Shown here one piece after another: positions 33,876-42,996 of a stretch of DNA of 64,000 nt. How positions within the stretch are numbered: position 1 is the first letter of the stretch; every line of letters starts with the position of its first letter. This stretch comes from Pseudooceanicola sp050897975. GTDB lineage: Bacteria > Pseudomonadota > Alphaproteobacteria > Rhodobacterales > Rhodobacteraceae. Location: NCBI RefSeq assembly GCF_050897975.1, contig NZ_JBPAXY010000006.1, forward strand, positions 1-64,000. Direction: 5' to 3'. The translations under genes and the position numbers were made by a program. The notes beneath the pieces were generated by a model. That model was not told where the DNA came from. It made no database searches and was given only the letters and a program-made list of their open reading frames with translations.

Positions 33876-34829
33876 TCAGTTCCAGGGCGTGGTGTCCCAG
33901 ACGTCCTTGGCCAGGTCGTAGAGGTCCGAGGTCAGCGCCTTGAACTCCTCGCCCGTCACCACTTCGACCGGGTTGGCGGTCGCGGCCATGGCGTCGAGGA
34001 ACTCCTGGTCATTGGCCATCTGGGTGAAGGCGTCGATCAGCTTGCCCTGCACGTCCTCGGGCAGACCGGCAGGCGCGATGAAACCGCGCATCGAGCCGTT
34101 CACCAGATCCAGACCCTGTTCCTTGAAGGTCGGCAGATCGGGGGCGAACTCGGACCGCTCGTTGGTGGCCACGCCCAGCACGTTCAGCTGGTCCTGGAAC
34201 TCGGCCACTTCCGAGATGTTCAGGATGCCCATGGCGACATGGCCGCCCAGCAGGGCGGTCCGTGCGGGCGCAGAGCCCTTGAAGGGAACGATGGTGAACT
34301 CGGTCTCGGTGGCGTTTTGCAGCTTGATCAGGGCGAAGTGGTCATCGCCGCCAAGGCTCGACATGCCCACGGTGATGGCCAGCGGGTTCGCCGTGGCCTC
34401 TGCGATCAGCTTGTCCAGCGTATCCAGCCCGCTTTTCTTCGAGGTGACGATCACGTTGGGATCGTTCACCACGTTGGCCAGGTAGGTGAAGCTGTCGCGA
34501 TCGTAGTCCGCCTCGCGGTCGATGGTGCGGGCCATCATGCCGGGCAGGTTGAAGGTGCCCAGGGTGTAGCCGTCGGGATCGGCATTCGCCGCCTCGGTGA
34601 CGCCGATCTGACCCGAGGCGCCGGGCATGTTCTTGACCACGATGCTGGCCCCTTGGCCCAGGTACTTCTCGATGAAGGGGGCAGCGGTGCGCGCCATGAC
34701 ATCCGTGCCGCCGCCGGCGGAATAGCCCACGATCACCTCGATGGGCTTCTCGGGATACTGGGCCAGGGCGGCCCCGGCGGACAGGATCATGGCACCCGCG
34801 AGGGCGGTCTTCTTGACGATATTGAGCAT
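33876..34829 (-). CDS. tctC: Tripartite tricarboxylate transporter substrate-binding protein (TctC), second system
   Basis: 317 residues from ATG 34829, chosen because AGGAGG lies 6 bases upstream. The signal peptide ends at GAALAQ. The Bug fold pattern is present (YPEKPIEVIVGYSAGGGTD; VVKNMPGASGQIG; ADPDGYTLG). The ligand pocket sequence differs from that of the first TctC, so a different acid is probable. It follows the RraA-like and hydroxyacid dehydrogenase genes in one operon. Confidence 0.9.
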   Translation of the reverse strand: MLNIVKKTALAGAMILSAGAALAQYPEKPIEVIVGYSAGGGTDVMARTAAPFIEKYLGQGASIVVKNMPGASGQIGVTEAANADPDGYTLGTFNLPGMMARTIDREADYDRDSFTYLANVVNDPNVIVTSKKSGLDTLDKLIAEATANPLAITVGMSSLGGDDHFALIKLQNATETEFTIVPFKGSAPARTALLGGHVAMGILNISEVAEFQDQLNVLGVATNERSEFAPDLPTFKEQGLDLVNGSMRGFIAPAGLPEDVQGKLIDAFTQMANDQEFLDAMAATANPVEVVTGEEFKALTSDLYDLAKDVWDTTPWN

Positions 34830-34856
34830 GTTTCTCCTCCTATACATGCGTGTGTT

Positions 34857-35543
34857 TCAGTCTTCCGGCAGGGTGCAGCCTCGCTCCTTCAGGGCGCGGT
34901 CGACCCAGCTGCGGTCGTTGGTGCCTGCCTCGATGTCGGCCATCTGCTTGATCTCGGCGGCGGATTTCGCCTGCGTGGCCTTCAGGATCGCCTCTGCCCC
35001 GTCGATCGGCACGCAAAGGACGCCGTCGTTGTCACCGATCATGATGTCGCCGGGGTGGATCACCATGCCGTCGATGGCGATCGGCACGTTCAGTTCACCC
35101 GGGCCATCCTTGTACGGGCCACGGTGGGTCACGCCCGCCGCATAGGTCGGCAGGTTGGTTTCGCGGAAGTTGTCCAGGTCGCGGATCGCACCGTTGATGA
35201 CGAAGCCGACGACGCCCTTCTTGATCGCATAGGCCAGCATTAGCTCGCCCATCAGGGCGTTGTCCAATGCGCCACCGGCATCCACGACGATCACGTCGCC
35301 CGGCACGGCACGGTCGATGGCGGCGTGCAGCATCAGGTTGTCGCCCGGGCGCGCCTTCACGGTCAGTGCGACACCGGCCATGCCACCGGAGCTGTGCATC
35401 GGGCGCAGGGTCGGACCGGCGGCGGTCATGCGCGACATGCTGTCGGAAACATTGGCTACGGGCAGCTTGGCGAATTCCGCCACCAGCTCTGCGGGGGCGA
35501 CACGGTCACGGTTCAGGATGCGGAAGCCGGGGGTCATGGTCAC
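34857..35543 (-). CDS. RraA-family aldolase (HMG/CHA aldolase-like)
   Basis: 228 residues. The family shares the RraA fold with 4-hydroxy-4-methyl-2-oxoglutarate / 4-carboxy-4-hydroxy-2-oxoadipate aldolases. The metal and substrate motif with Arg-Asp is in INGAIRDLDNF, and the glycine-rich part before it (VVDAGGALDNALMGE) fits. In aldolases it cleaves a tertiary 4-hydroxy-2-oxo acid to pyruvate and a second oxo acid. The start overlaps the dehydrogenase stop by 4 bases. Neighbouring organic-acid transporters support a catabolic aldolase and not the RNase E inhibitor RraA, which is smaller. Confidence 0.8.
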   Translation of the reverse strand: MTMTPGFRILNRDRVAPAELVAEFAKLPVANVSDSMSRMTAAGPTLRPMHSSGGMAGVALTVKARPGDNLMLHAAIDRAVPGDVIVVDAGGALDNALMGELMLAYAIKKGVVGFVINGAIRDLDNFRETNLPTYAAGVTHRGPYKDGPGELNVPIAIDGMVIHPGDIMIGDNDGVLCVPIDGAEAILKATQAKSAAEIKQMADIEAGTNDRSWVDRALKERGCTLPED

Positions 35544-36550
35544 TTCTCCATGTTGGCCGGCTCCGCCTGTGCGGCGGCCAGCAGTTTGCGATTGATGATG
35601 CGTTCAGGGGCGACGGGCTGGCCGTCGAGGATCTGGAAGATGCCGCGCACGGCATCGACGCCGACGCGCGCGCCAGCCTGGGCGGTCACGCCGCCGATAT
35701 GCGGGGTCAGCACGATTTCGGGCACGGCGAAGAACGGATGGTCGGCGGCCGGCGGTTCGACGGCGAAGGTGTCGAGGCCCGCGCCTGCCAGGTGCCCCGC
35801 GCGGATCGCGGCCACCAGGGCCGGTTCGTCGATCAGCCCGCCGCGCGCGGTGTTGACGACATAGGCCCCCTTGGGCATCAGCGCGATGCTTTCGGCGTTC
35901 AGAAGGCCCCGGGTCTGGTCGTTCAGGGGGCAGTGCAGCGACAGGATGTTCGCGCGGCCCAGCATGTCTTCCAGGGTGGCGCACCGGGTCACGCCAAGGC
36001 TGTCGAAGGCGCTGTCGGGGGCGTAGGGGTCAAAGCCCACCAAGGTCAGACCCAGGCCCTTGGCGATGCGCCCCGTTGCCTGGGCGATCGAGCCCATGCC
36101 CATCAGGCCCATGGTCGACCCGGCGATCTCGTGCCCGGCAAAGCCCGGCTTTTCCCAGCGTCCGGCGCGCAGTCCGGCATCAAGCGGCAGGACCCGCTTT
36201 ACCGTGGCCAGCAGCAGCGCGATGGCATGTTCGGCCACGGAAACCGCGTTCGCCCCCGTCGCGACCAGCACCGGAATGCCCCGCTCGGCGGCGGCCTGGA
36301 TGTCGATGTTGTCGACCCCCACGCCATGCTTCGAGATCACCTTGAGCTGCGGTGCCGCGTCCATCACGGCCGCATCCACGCGGCCCATGCGGGACACGAT
36401 GCCCACGGCGCCGGTCCGCTGGAGATATTCCGAGATCACCGCGCTGTCGGCATAGGCCGGGGTATGGACCGTCTGATAGCCGTGATCGGCCACAAGGCGG
36501 CTGGCCGCCGGATCGAGGTCGGGCCCCGTTACGAGGATAGTCTTGCTCAT
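35540..36550 (-). CDS. D-2-hydroxyacid dehydrogenase (NAD(P)-dependent)
   Basis: 336 residues. The catalytic triad of the family is Arg236 (NTARGGLID), Glu265 (DTFAVEPP) and His284 (TPHIGG). The nucleotide-binding motif is GLMGMGSIAQA near 148. It interconverts a D-2-hydroxy acid and the 2-oxo acid. It is the first gene of the operon with the aldolase and the second tctCBA, and is divergent from a LysR regulator. It probably supplies the oxo acid that the aldolase cleaves or reduces its product. Confidence 0.88.
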   Translation of the reverse strand: MSKTILVTGPDLDPAASRLVADHGYQTVHTPAYADSAVISEYLQRTGAVGIVSRMGRVDAAVMDAAPQLKVISKHGVGVDNIDIQAAAERGIPVLVATGANAVSVAEHAIALLLATVKRVLPLDAGLRAGRWEKPGFAGHEIAGSTMGLMGMGSIAQATGRIAKGLGLTLVGFDPYAPDSAFDSLGVTRCATLEDMLGRANILSLHCPLNDQTRGLLNAESIALMPKGAYVVNTARGGLIDEPALVAAIRAGHLAGAGLDTFAVEPPAADHPFFAVPEIVLTPHIGGVTAQAGARVGVDAVRGIFQILDGQPVAPERIINRKLLAAAQAEPANMEK

Positions 36551-36738
36551 TGCGCGTGTCTCCGTGGCGTCCCGAACCGCCGGGACGCGCCGTTTCGCTT
36601 CTTTGTCTGTCGATTGGCCCGCATCGGTCTCCCGAACCGTTTGCAGGGACCCTCCTTGGTCGAAAACGGTAACGCCAAGAATGTCTTCACAAAAGCGCGT
36701 AATTCTGGTTATTAAGTTTAGAAAAACTGGATTAGACG
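36551..36738. promoter_or_regulatory. Divergent promoter region between LysR and the hydroxyacid operon
   Basis: 188 bases. The right 50 bases next to the LysR start are AT-rich (GGTTATTAAGTTTAGAAAAAC) and contain the spaced inverted pair TTCT and AGAA with T-N11-A character, where a LysR tetramer would bind. Exact -35/-10 boxes are not certain. Confidence 0.45.
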
Positions 36739-37635
36739 ATGGAAACGCGGCAGCTAAAGACCCTCCTGGCTATTCACTCTCATGGAACCTTCGCCCAGGC
36801 GGCAGAGGTGGTGGGGCTGACACCTTCAGCCGTCAGCCAACAGGTACATGCGCTGGAAGAGGAGCTGCGGGTGACCATCTTCGACCGCAGCACCCGTCCG
36901 CCGCGCATCACACCCGAAGGGGTGCAGGTCATTGATATGGCAAGAGATATCCTGCGCCGCGCCGAAGATACCAAGGCCAGCCTGCGGGGGGATCAGATCG
37001 CCGGAACGTTGATGCTTGGCTCTGTCCGTTCCAGTGCTCTCAACCTGCTGCCGCGCGCCCTGGTCCATATGCGCCACCGTTATCCGGCCCTGAAGCCGAG
37101 CCTGCGGGTCTCGCTCTCGTCGACGCTGATCGCGGACGTGGCTGCGGGCCGTCTCGATGCGGCGATCGTTGCGGAACACCTGGGGTTTCCCAGTGCGCTG
37201 CGCTGGAGTCCCTTCCTGCGGGAACCACTTTGGCTGATCGCCCCGCGCGAGATGGAATCGAGTGACCCGATACAGTTGCTCAACACGCGCCCCTACATCC
37301 GCTTCCGAAGTGCCGTGCCCTTGGCCAACCTGATCGACACCGAACTGTCCCGCCTGGGCGTGGTGACCAACGACGTGGCCGAGATAGATACCATCGGATC
37401 CATCGTCACCGGCGTGCGGCAGGGGCTGGGCATTTCGGTGGTGCCGCATGTGGCCTTGCAGGAACCCGAGGATCTTGGCCTGATGCGCCTTCCATTCGGC
37501 ACGCCGCAGGTGACCCGACAGATCGGGATCGTCGAAAGGACGTCATCCCCCCGCGCCGAAATAATTGCCCTGTTGCACGGGGCGCTGTCGGAACTCTGCG
37601 GTGATTACGGCGTGGACCGTGCGCCGTCCTCCTGA
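36739..37635 (+). CDS. LysR-family regulator
   Basis: 298 residues. The N-terminal winged helix-turn-helix is typical (LKTLLAIHSHGTFAQAAEVV, LTPSAVSQQVHALE). Residues 90 to 290 form the effector domain. The divergent place next to the hydroxyacid dehydrogenase operon makes it the likely activator of that operon in response to its substrate. The end is convergent with the TonB receptor gene. A GGGGCCAGCGGC hairpin without T run lies between them (37710-37738). Confidence 0.9.
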   Translation: METRQLKTLLAIHSHGTFAQAAEVVGLTPSAVSQQVHALEEELRVTIFDRSTRPPRITPEGVQVIDMARDILRRAEDTKASLRGDQIAGTLMLGSVRSSALNLLPRALVHMRHRYPALKPSLRVSLSSTLIADVAAGRLDAAIVAEHLGFPSALRWSPFLREPLWLIAPREMESSDPIQLLNTRPYIRFRSAVPLANLIDTELSRLGVVTNDVAEIDTIGSIVTGVRQGLGISVVPHVALQEPEDLGLMRLPFGTPQVTRQIGIVERTSSPRAEIIALLHGALSELCGDYGVDRAPSS

Positions 37636-37761
37636 CGGTCGTCAGATCGCAGGGGGGCCAGCCTACCCCCGAGCCCGGACGGACCTGTTCATCTTCCCAA
37701 GGGAAGGGTGGGGCCAGCGGCGGATGCCGCTGGTCCCCGAAGTGGCCTGAACCTTCGGCGC

Positions 37762-40482
37762 TCAGAAATCTGCCGTCACACCGGCATAGAGCGTCCGGCC
37801 CGGTCCCGGCTGCGTGGTCAGGCCGAGGGGGTCGATGTAGAACTGGTCGGTCAGGTTATCGACGCGCAGACGGGCGGTCACCGTGTCGTTGACCTCGTAT
37901 TCGGCGAAGACATCAACCAGGGTGTAGGGGTCCCAGTCCACCAGCGAGATGAAGTTCGACGCGCCGCTGGCGGTCACATCGCCATGCCCGATCGCCCGGG
38001 GGCCCACGTGGGTCACGCGGCCGCCCAGGGTCAGGCGGTCATCCATCAGGCTCTGACTGGCCGACAGGCTGATGCTGTACTCCGGCGGCACCTGGTTGGT
38101 CGCATAGTCGCCGTAGAGCGACTTCGACTCGCAGGTGGACGCGGTGCGGCAGAAGGCGACCTTGGAGTAGTAGTTGGCCGAGACATCCGCCTTGAACCCG
38201 CCGCGGCGATAGCTGGCCGCCAGCTCGATCCCCGCGAACTGGGCCTCGTGGATGTTGTCGATCTCGATCCAGAAGGGCACCGGGCCCGTCGGGTCGACGG
38301 TCACGACCCGACCGAGATAGTCGTCGACGGTCCAGTTGAAATAGCTCAGCTTGAAGCCGGCCTGGTCCTGCGGTGCCAGAAGGCCGTCGCGGCTGAAGTT
38401 GGCGCCCAGTTCCCAGTTGCGCGACCGTTCCGGTTCCACGTCGGGGTTCATGCTGAAGGAGAAGGCCGAGGCGGATTCGTAGATGCTGGGCAGGCGCAGC
38501 GTGTCGGAATAGGACGCGAAGATCTGCCAGTCCCGTGCAAGCTGCGCGGTAAGCCCCAGCGAGCCGCCCCAGCCACCGGCATCACGCGAGACGCCGTAGT
38601 TGTACCCCGGGCGGGGCTGGACCGGATCGGTGTTGCGGTCTTCGGACCAGTAGTGCTGATAGCGCAGGGCCGCGTTGACGGTCAGCCAGTGGTTGGCCTC
38701 CCATTCCGCCTTGGTGAAGACCACGACTTCCTCGCGCCGCGCGTCCCGCAGGTCGAGCCAGTGTTCGACCTCTTTCGTGCCGGGCGTCGGTTTCGTGTCC
38801 TCGCTCTTCCACCTCAGGCCGTAGGTCAGTTCCAGCGGGCCCGCGCCGGTATCCAGCTGTGAGGTGTTGCTGAGTGAGGCCCCCAACATCTGCGTCTCGC
38901 TGCCGGGCAGAAAGTCTGCGGGCAGACCGAAGTCCTCGGGGTCGTGCCCCATGCCGCGCGGGGCGTTGCGCTGTTCCAGCTGGGTCCAGTAGATCGACGC
39001 ATCAAGGTCAATCAGGCCGGTCTCTGCCGGCTGCCACTTGTAGCGCAGCGTCACGGTATCGAGATCGGTTTCGGTCATCCGCTCGCGCTGGGTGGCGCTG
39101 GTCTGCGGGCCGTATTGCCGACTGGCCATGACGTCGCCATTGCGCCCGCGGAAGCGGTTGTAGCCAAGTTCCAGCCGCTGCCCTTCGCCGAAGTTCCAGC
39201 CGCCCTTCGCCAGGAAGCTGCGGCTTTCGGATTGCGAGTTCAGCACTTCCTCTCCGGCGCGGTAGTTGGCAATGCCGTCATTCACCACATAGTCGAGGAA
39301 GGGGCGCGGCAGGCAGTACCCGTTGCTGTAGCAATCCTCGCGCGGCCCGGTCCAAAGCGGCGTGGCGGCGCCAGAGCCGTTTTCCCCTGCGTGGTAATTC
39401 CCGCGATCACGGTGCGAGAAGCCCAGCAGAAAATCGACGTCTTCGTCCTTGTAGGCGCCCAGGAGGGACCAGGCGGAATCCGTCGCCTCGAAGGTGCCCG
39501 GCCGGTCCATGCCGGTCGGACTTGGCGTTGCGGTGCCGACCTGCCCGCCACGGTTGGTGAAGTCGTAGCCGGAGCGATTGCCGGCCACCGGGGATGACGT
39601 GTTGCCGCTGAGTTCGTACTTCAGGCGGAAGCCGACGTTCCGGCCCGGCTTGATGATATCCTCGGCCCGCACGGTGCGCATGGCGATCTGGCCGCCATTG
39701 GCGAAGGAGGCAACGTCGGCGCCCTTGTTGATCTCGATCTCCGAGATGAAATCGGGGTCCACGTAGCTGCGGTTCGAAACCCCCTGGTAGCCCTGGTAGA
39801 CCAGTAAGGAGTTTTCGGCCCCGTCCACGGTGGCCGCGACCCGCCCCATGCCCTGAAGGCCACGGATGTTGGGATCTATGGAACCGGCACCGTTGCGGGC
39901 CTCTCCCGACAGGACACCGGGTTCGCCGCGGAACATGTCCGCCGGGCCGGCGCCGCGGTAGTGCTCCAGTTCCTCGCTGCCGATGTAGGCGGCGCCACCA
40001 GGCATTTCATAGATCCCCATCTCTCCGTCGCTGGCGCCGCGAACGCGGATAGGGTCCAGCAGGATCGCCCCTTCGGAAAGTGCGTCGCTCTGATCAGAGG
40101 CTGTGTGATCAGAGATCGTCACGGTATTGGGGTCGGTAAAGCGATGGCTGAGCCCGCTGCCGAGCAATACCGAGGCAAAGGCGCTTTCGGCGGAATAGCT
40201 GCCCTCAAGCGCCATGCTGCGTTTGCCGCTGACTGCGCTGGAGGCAATGATCAGCCGCACCCCGGTCTGATCCGCAAGGCGCGTCAGCGCCGCGCCGAGG
40301 GGTTGGGCGGGAATGTTCAGCTCGACTTGCTGATTGGTGGCCGCCGCGGTCTGGGCCTGTGTCGGCCCCGACAAGGTAACGCAGGCGATCACAGCCGAGG
40401 TGCACAGCATCAGCATCCGTAGGCTGGGGCGCCAGAGGGTGGCCACCCGGGCCTCGCTGCGCCAGCTAGAGTCTTCTGTCAT
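37762..40482 (-). CDS. TonB-dependent receptor with signalling domain (FecA/heme-siderophore type)
   Basis: 906 residues from ATG 40482; a longer in-frame start 90 bases upstream is less protein-like. A signal peptide ends near residue 44. Residues 52 to 123 are the secretin/TonB short N-terminal domain (VELNIPAQPLGAAL), which talks to FecR. The plug follows from about 145, and the 22-strand barrel ends in TLYAGVTADF with the terminal Phe. It imports an iron complex or similar ligand across the outer membrane and reports ligand binding to the FecR/FecI pair upstream. Two Cys near residues 800-806 (CRTASTCESK) may form a disulfide in an outside loop. The ligand is unknown. Confidence 0.9.
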   Translation of the reverse strand: MTEDSSWRSEARVATLWRPSLRMLMLCTSAVIACVTLSGPTQAQTAAATNQQVELNIPAQPLGAALTRLADQTGVRLIIASSAVSGKRSMALEGSYSAESAFASVLLGSGLSHRFTDPNTVTISDHTASDQSDALSEGAILLDPIRVRGASDGEMGIYEMPGGAAYIGSEELEHYRGAGPADMFRGEPGVLSGEARNGAGSIDPNIRGLQGMGRVAATVDGAENSLLVYQGYQGVSNRSYVDPDFISEIEINKGADVASFANGGQIAMRTVRAEDIIKPGRNVGFRLKYELSGNTSSPVAGNRSGYDFTNRGGQVGTATPSPTGMDRPGTFEATDSAWSLLGAYKDEDVDFLLGFSHRDRGNYHAGENGSGAATPLWTGPREDCYSNGYCLPRPFLDYVVNDGIANYRAGEEVLNSQSESRSFLAKGGWNFGEGQRLELGYNRFRGRNGDVMASRQYGPQTSATQRERMTETDLDTVTLRYKWQPAETGLIDLDASIYWTQLEQRNAPRGMGHDPEDFGLPADFLPGSETQMLGASLSNTSQLDTGAGPLELTYGLRWKSEDTKPTPGTKEVEHWLDLRDARREEVVVFTKAEWEANHWLTVNAALRYQHYWSEDRNTDPVQPRPGYNYGVSRDAGGWGGSLGLTAQLARDWQIFASYSDTLRLPSIYESASAFSFSMNPDVEPERSRNWELGANFSRDGLLAPQDQAGFKLSYFNWTVDDYLGRVVTVDPTGPVPFWIEIDNIHEAQFAGIELAASYRRGGFKADVSANYYSKVAFCRTASTCESKSLYGDYATNQVPPEYSISLSASQSLMDDRLTLGGRVTHVGPRAIGHGDVTASGASNFISLVDWDPYTLVDVFAEYEVNDTVTARLRVDNLTDQFYIDPLGLTTQPGPGRTLYAGVTADF

Positions 40483-40591
40483 TGGTCTTTGTCCGATCTG
40501 TCTGGGTCGCTGGCTGTGCCCCCTGGACATGGCTTTCACCTGAAAGACGTCTCGGCCCGCCTGACCTTGCACCTGCCGGACGAAAAAATTT

Positions 40592-41524
40592 TCAGGCGGA
40601 GCGAATGATCGCCAGCATCGGAACCTTGCTGATCCGCAGGGGCAGCGACAGCGCCATGCTGTCGAGCATCCCGTCCGGGTCGGAGAGGTCGAAGATGCCG
40701 GTCACCTGAAGCCGGGCTAGAGCCTCGTCCGCAATCAGGATGCGACCGCCGCGATAGCGCTCGATCTCGGTCACGAGATCCGACAACTCGCGGCCGTCGA
40801 AGATCAGCTTGCCGCGCCGCCAGGCCGTTTCGGCCGCGACATCGACGGGCAGGATGCCCCCCTGAAGACCGTCGGAGCCGATCCGCAGTCTGCTTTGCTC
40901 TGGCATCCGGTGGCGGATCCCGTCGATGGAGACATCGGCCCCACCGTCCAAGGTGGTGACTGTCACCCCGGCCTCCTGCCGATCAATGTCGAGGCTGGTG
41001 CCCGTCGTGTGCACCTTGACCCGCCCGGCGTGCAGGGTCAGTGCCCCGGGCAGGCTGCCGCCCTCGATCAGGATCCGACCGCGCAGCAGTTCGGCCTGGC
41101 GCGGATTGTCGAGGGTCCGGTCCGAAAGGGCGCTGCGGGCATCCAGGGTGACCCGGGTGCCATCATCAAGACGGATGTCCCGCCGTTCGGCGATCCCGGT
41201 GCGATGATCGGCCAGAAGATGCGGACCAATCGCGCCCAGCTCGTGCAGGGCGGCCCCGCCAAGCGCCGTTGCCCCGCCAAGAAGCAACGCGCGGCGGGTC
41301 AGCCGCCCGCTGCGGCGTCCTCGGGCCCAGGCGCCGCCTGCGACCCCCAGGCCAGTCCACAGGTCCTCGGCCTCTCGCGCAGCCTCGGCGTGGGCTGCGC
41401 CTTGCGCCTGCCAGAGGCGCCATTCGCGCCTGTCCTCGTCCGTGGCGTTGCCGGAATGCAGATGGATCAGCCGGTCCAGCGCCTCATCCGCAAGCCGCGC
41501 CGGATCTTCGTCCCGCCCTGTCAT
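40592..41524 (-). CDS. fecR: FecR-type anti-sigma/sensor protein
   Basis: 310 residues; ATG 41524 overlaps the sigma-factor stop as ATGA. The N-terminal cytoplasmic part has the FecR-type start (LADEALDRLIHLHSGNATDEDRRE-like), a membrane helix lies near residues 78-97 with RRALLLGGATALGGAA, and the periplasmic FecR domain starts with DIRLDDGTRVTLDARSAL. It transmits the receptor signal to the sigma factor. The Trp-rich motif before the helix is as in the family. Confidence 0.9.
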   Translation of the reverse strand: MTGRDEDPARLADEALDRLIHLHSGNATDEDRREWRLWQAQGAAHAEAAREAEDLWTGLGVAGGAWARGRRSGRLTRRALLLGGATALGGAALHELGAIGPHLLADHRTGIAERRDIRLDDGTRVTLDARSALSDRTLDNPRQAELLRGRILIEGGSLPGALTLHAGRVKVHTTGTSLDIDRQEAGVTVTTLDGGADVSIDGIRHRMPEQSRLRIGSDGLQGGILPVDVAAETAWRRGKLIFDGRELSDLVTEIERYRGGRILIADEALARLQVTGIFDLSDPDGMLDSMALSLPLRISKVPMLAIIRSA

Positions 41525-42042
41525 TCCTGCCCCCTGCGGTAGTCCCGGCAGTGCCGCAGGGCTTGCCCCATGTACTTGGCGACCATGCTTTCGGATATGC
41601 CCAGCTCTGTCGCGATCTGCCTGTGGGTCTTGTTCAGGCACCTGTTCATCAGCAGCACCATTCGCGCCTTGGGAGAGAGGTCCAGAAGTGCACGGACCAG
41701 CATCCGCAATTCGTCTCGGGCGATCAGCGCCTCTTCGGCGATCGGGGTGCTGTCGATCAGCTTTTCCAGTTGCCCGTCGTCCCGCAGATGGCCGTCGCTA
41801 CGGCGGCGCTCTCGTCGCAACAGGTCGGTGGCGATATTGCCGGCGATGGTCAGCACATAGGCATGTGGATTGACGATCTCGCCGCGTGGGACGCGCGAGC
41901 GGTCAAGCCTCAGCCAGGTCTCCTGCATGGCTTCGTCGGCCAGGTCGTGGCTGCCGAAACGGCCGGCAAGCTTTATCCGGAGGACATGCCGGTCCCTCAT
42001 GTAGGTTCCGAGCAGGCTTCGCTTTGTATCGTCAGTGCTCAA
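41521..42042 (-). CDS. fecI: FecI-type ECF sigma factor
   Basis: 173 residues. Region 2 (DLADEAMQETWLRL; NPHAYVLTIAGNIATDLLRR) and region 4 (LDLSPKARMVLLMNRCLNKTHRQIA; ISESMVAKYMGQAL) are complete. It is first in the fecI-fecR-receptor order, all on one strand, so it should drive the receptor gene when iron is limiting. A Fur box was not identified in the 170 bases before the start. Confidence 0.92.
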   Translation of the reverse strand: MSTDDTKRSLLGTYMRDRHVLRIKLAGRFGSHDLADEAMQETWLRLDRSRVPRGEIVNPHAYVLTIAGNIATDLLRRERRRSDGHLRDDGQLEKLIDSTPIAEEALIARDELRMLVRALLDLSPKARMVLLMNRCLNKTHRQIATELGISESMVAKYMGQALRHCRDYRRGQE

Positions 42043-42213
42043 GTCAACAGTTCACGCTCTTCACGAGCGACTCCCAGCAGGCATTTTCAGGTAGCTGGGA
42101 TGACCTTGCTGACCGAGTTCTCGAATGACTTTTCGCAACTGGTCGCGCCGGACGCAAGGCGTTGAGGGGGCACCACTTCCAAAACCAGCCCCTCTCTGCA
42201 CACCCCCGCCCGC

Positions 42214-42876
42214 CTAGGGCTTGGCGCGGGATTGGGCGCGTTGGATGAAGTCGTCGGAGAAAAGCGCGTCGCGGCGCTGGCAGCTGGCAGGTTGCGGCTG
42301 TTTGGCGTAGCGGCCGCCGAGGATGCAGGCGTAGTCGCGGCGGTTTTCCATCCCCGGAGCCTCTGTGCCCATGTAGCGGCGGTTCGCTTCGCGTTCGGCC
42401 AGGATGTCCAGGTGGGTGCGGCCGCCAGCGCCGGGGCGGTTCAAGAGCGCCGTGAAGGCCTCGGGGCGGCCCTGTTCCAGGTAATGGCGAAACGCCTCCT
42501 TGGTCAGCGTGTTGGCCCCGGGAAAGCGGATCGTCAGATGGGTCAGAAGGCTCATCGGTTCGGTATGGTAGGCGACATGGGACGCGACCCCGTCGCGGTG
42601 GCAGGCAAAATCGGGCTGCTCGTAAAGGGCCTCGACGCTCAGATCGCCATGGCAGCGGTCGACCCAGAACTGAAAATCATCCGTCCCGTCGAAGACGGAC
42701 AAAAGGGTGCAGAAATCCTTGCGGAAATCGCTGCCGCATTGCATCCGTTCGAGCAGCTCGCGGCCCGTGTAGTTCTTCAGAACCAGGGACTCTGCCCGGG
42801 CCATCGGCGCCAGGGCCAGCAAGAAGAGAGCGCCCAGGCGGAGCGTCTTCAGAGGCAGCAGAAATGGCAAGCGCAT
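42214..42876 (-). CDS. Exported cysteine-rich protein of unknown function
   Basis: 220 residues from ATG 42876. A signal peptide ends at PMARAES. The mature part has six cysteines (near MQCGS, DFCTLL, DRCHG, FACHRDG, YACIL, ASCQRR), enough for three disulfides, and no known domain. Charged residues are abundant. The periplasm is the likely place. It stands alone between the iron-sensing set and the dioxygenase gene, with about 120 bases on each side. It may be an inhibitor or a small periplasmic sensor, but nothing in the sequence says which. Confidence 0.65.
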   Translation of the reverse strand: MRLPFLLPLKTLRLGALFLLALAPMARAESLVLKNYTGRELLERMQCGSDFRKDFCTLLSVFDGTDDFQFWVDRCHGDLSVEALYEQPDFACHRDGVASHVAYHTEPMSLLTHLTIRFPGANTLTKEAFRHYLEQGRPEAFTALLNRPGAGGRTHLDILAEREANRRYMGTEAPGMENRRDYACILGGRYAKQPQPASCQRRDALFSDDFIQRAQSRAKP

Positions 42877-42996
42877 GTGGGGCCCCCGGGGCAATGAACC
42901 TGGGGGCAGCCTAGCCCGCGGACCCGTGGCGGGGCAACTGCGCGCCCGCGGGGGGCGAGGGGCGGCCCGCCCAAAGCGTGGGGCGGGCCAGGAGCG

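Noticed and set aside
37710..37738. Hairpin between LysR and the TonB receptor as a bidirectional terminator
   Set aside because: A good 12-bp stem is present, but no T tract follows on either strand. It is noted only in the LysR entry.
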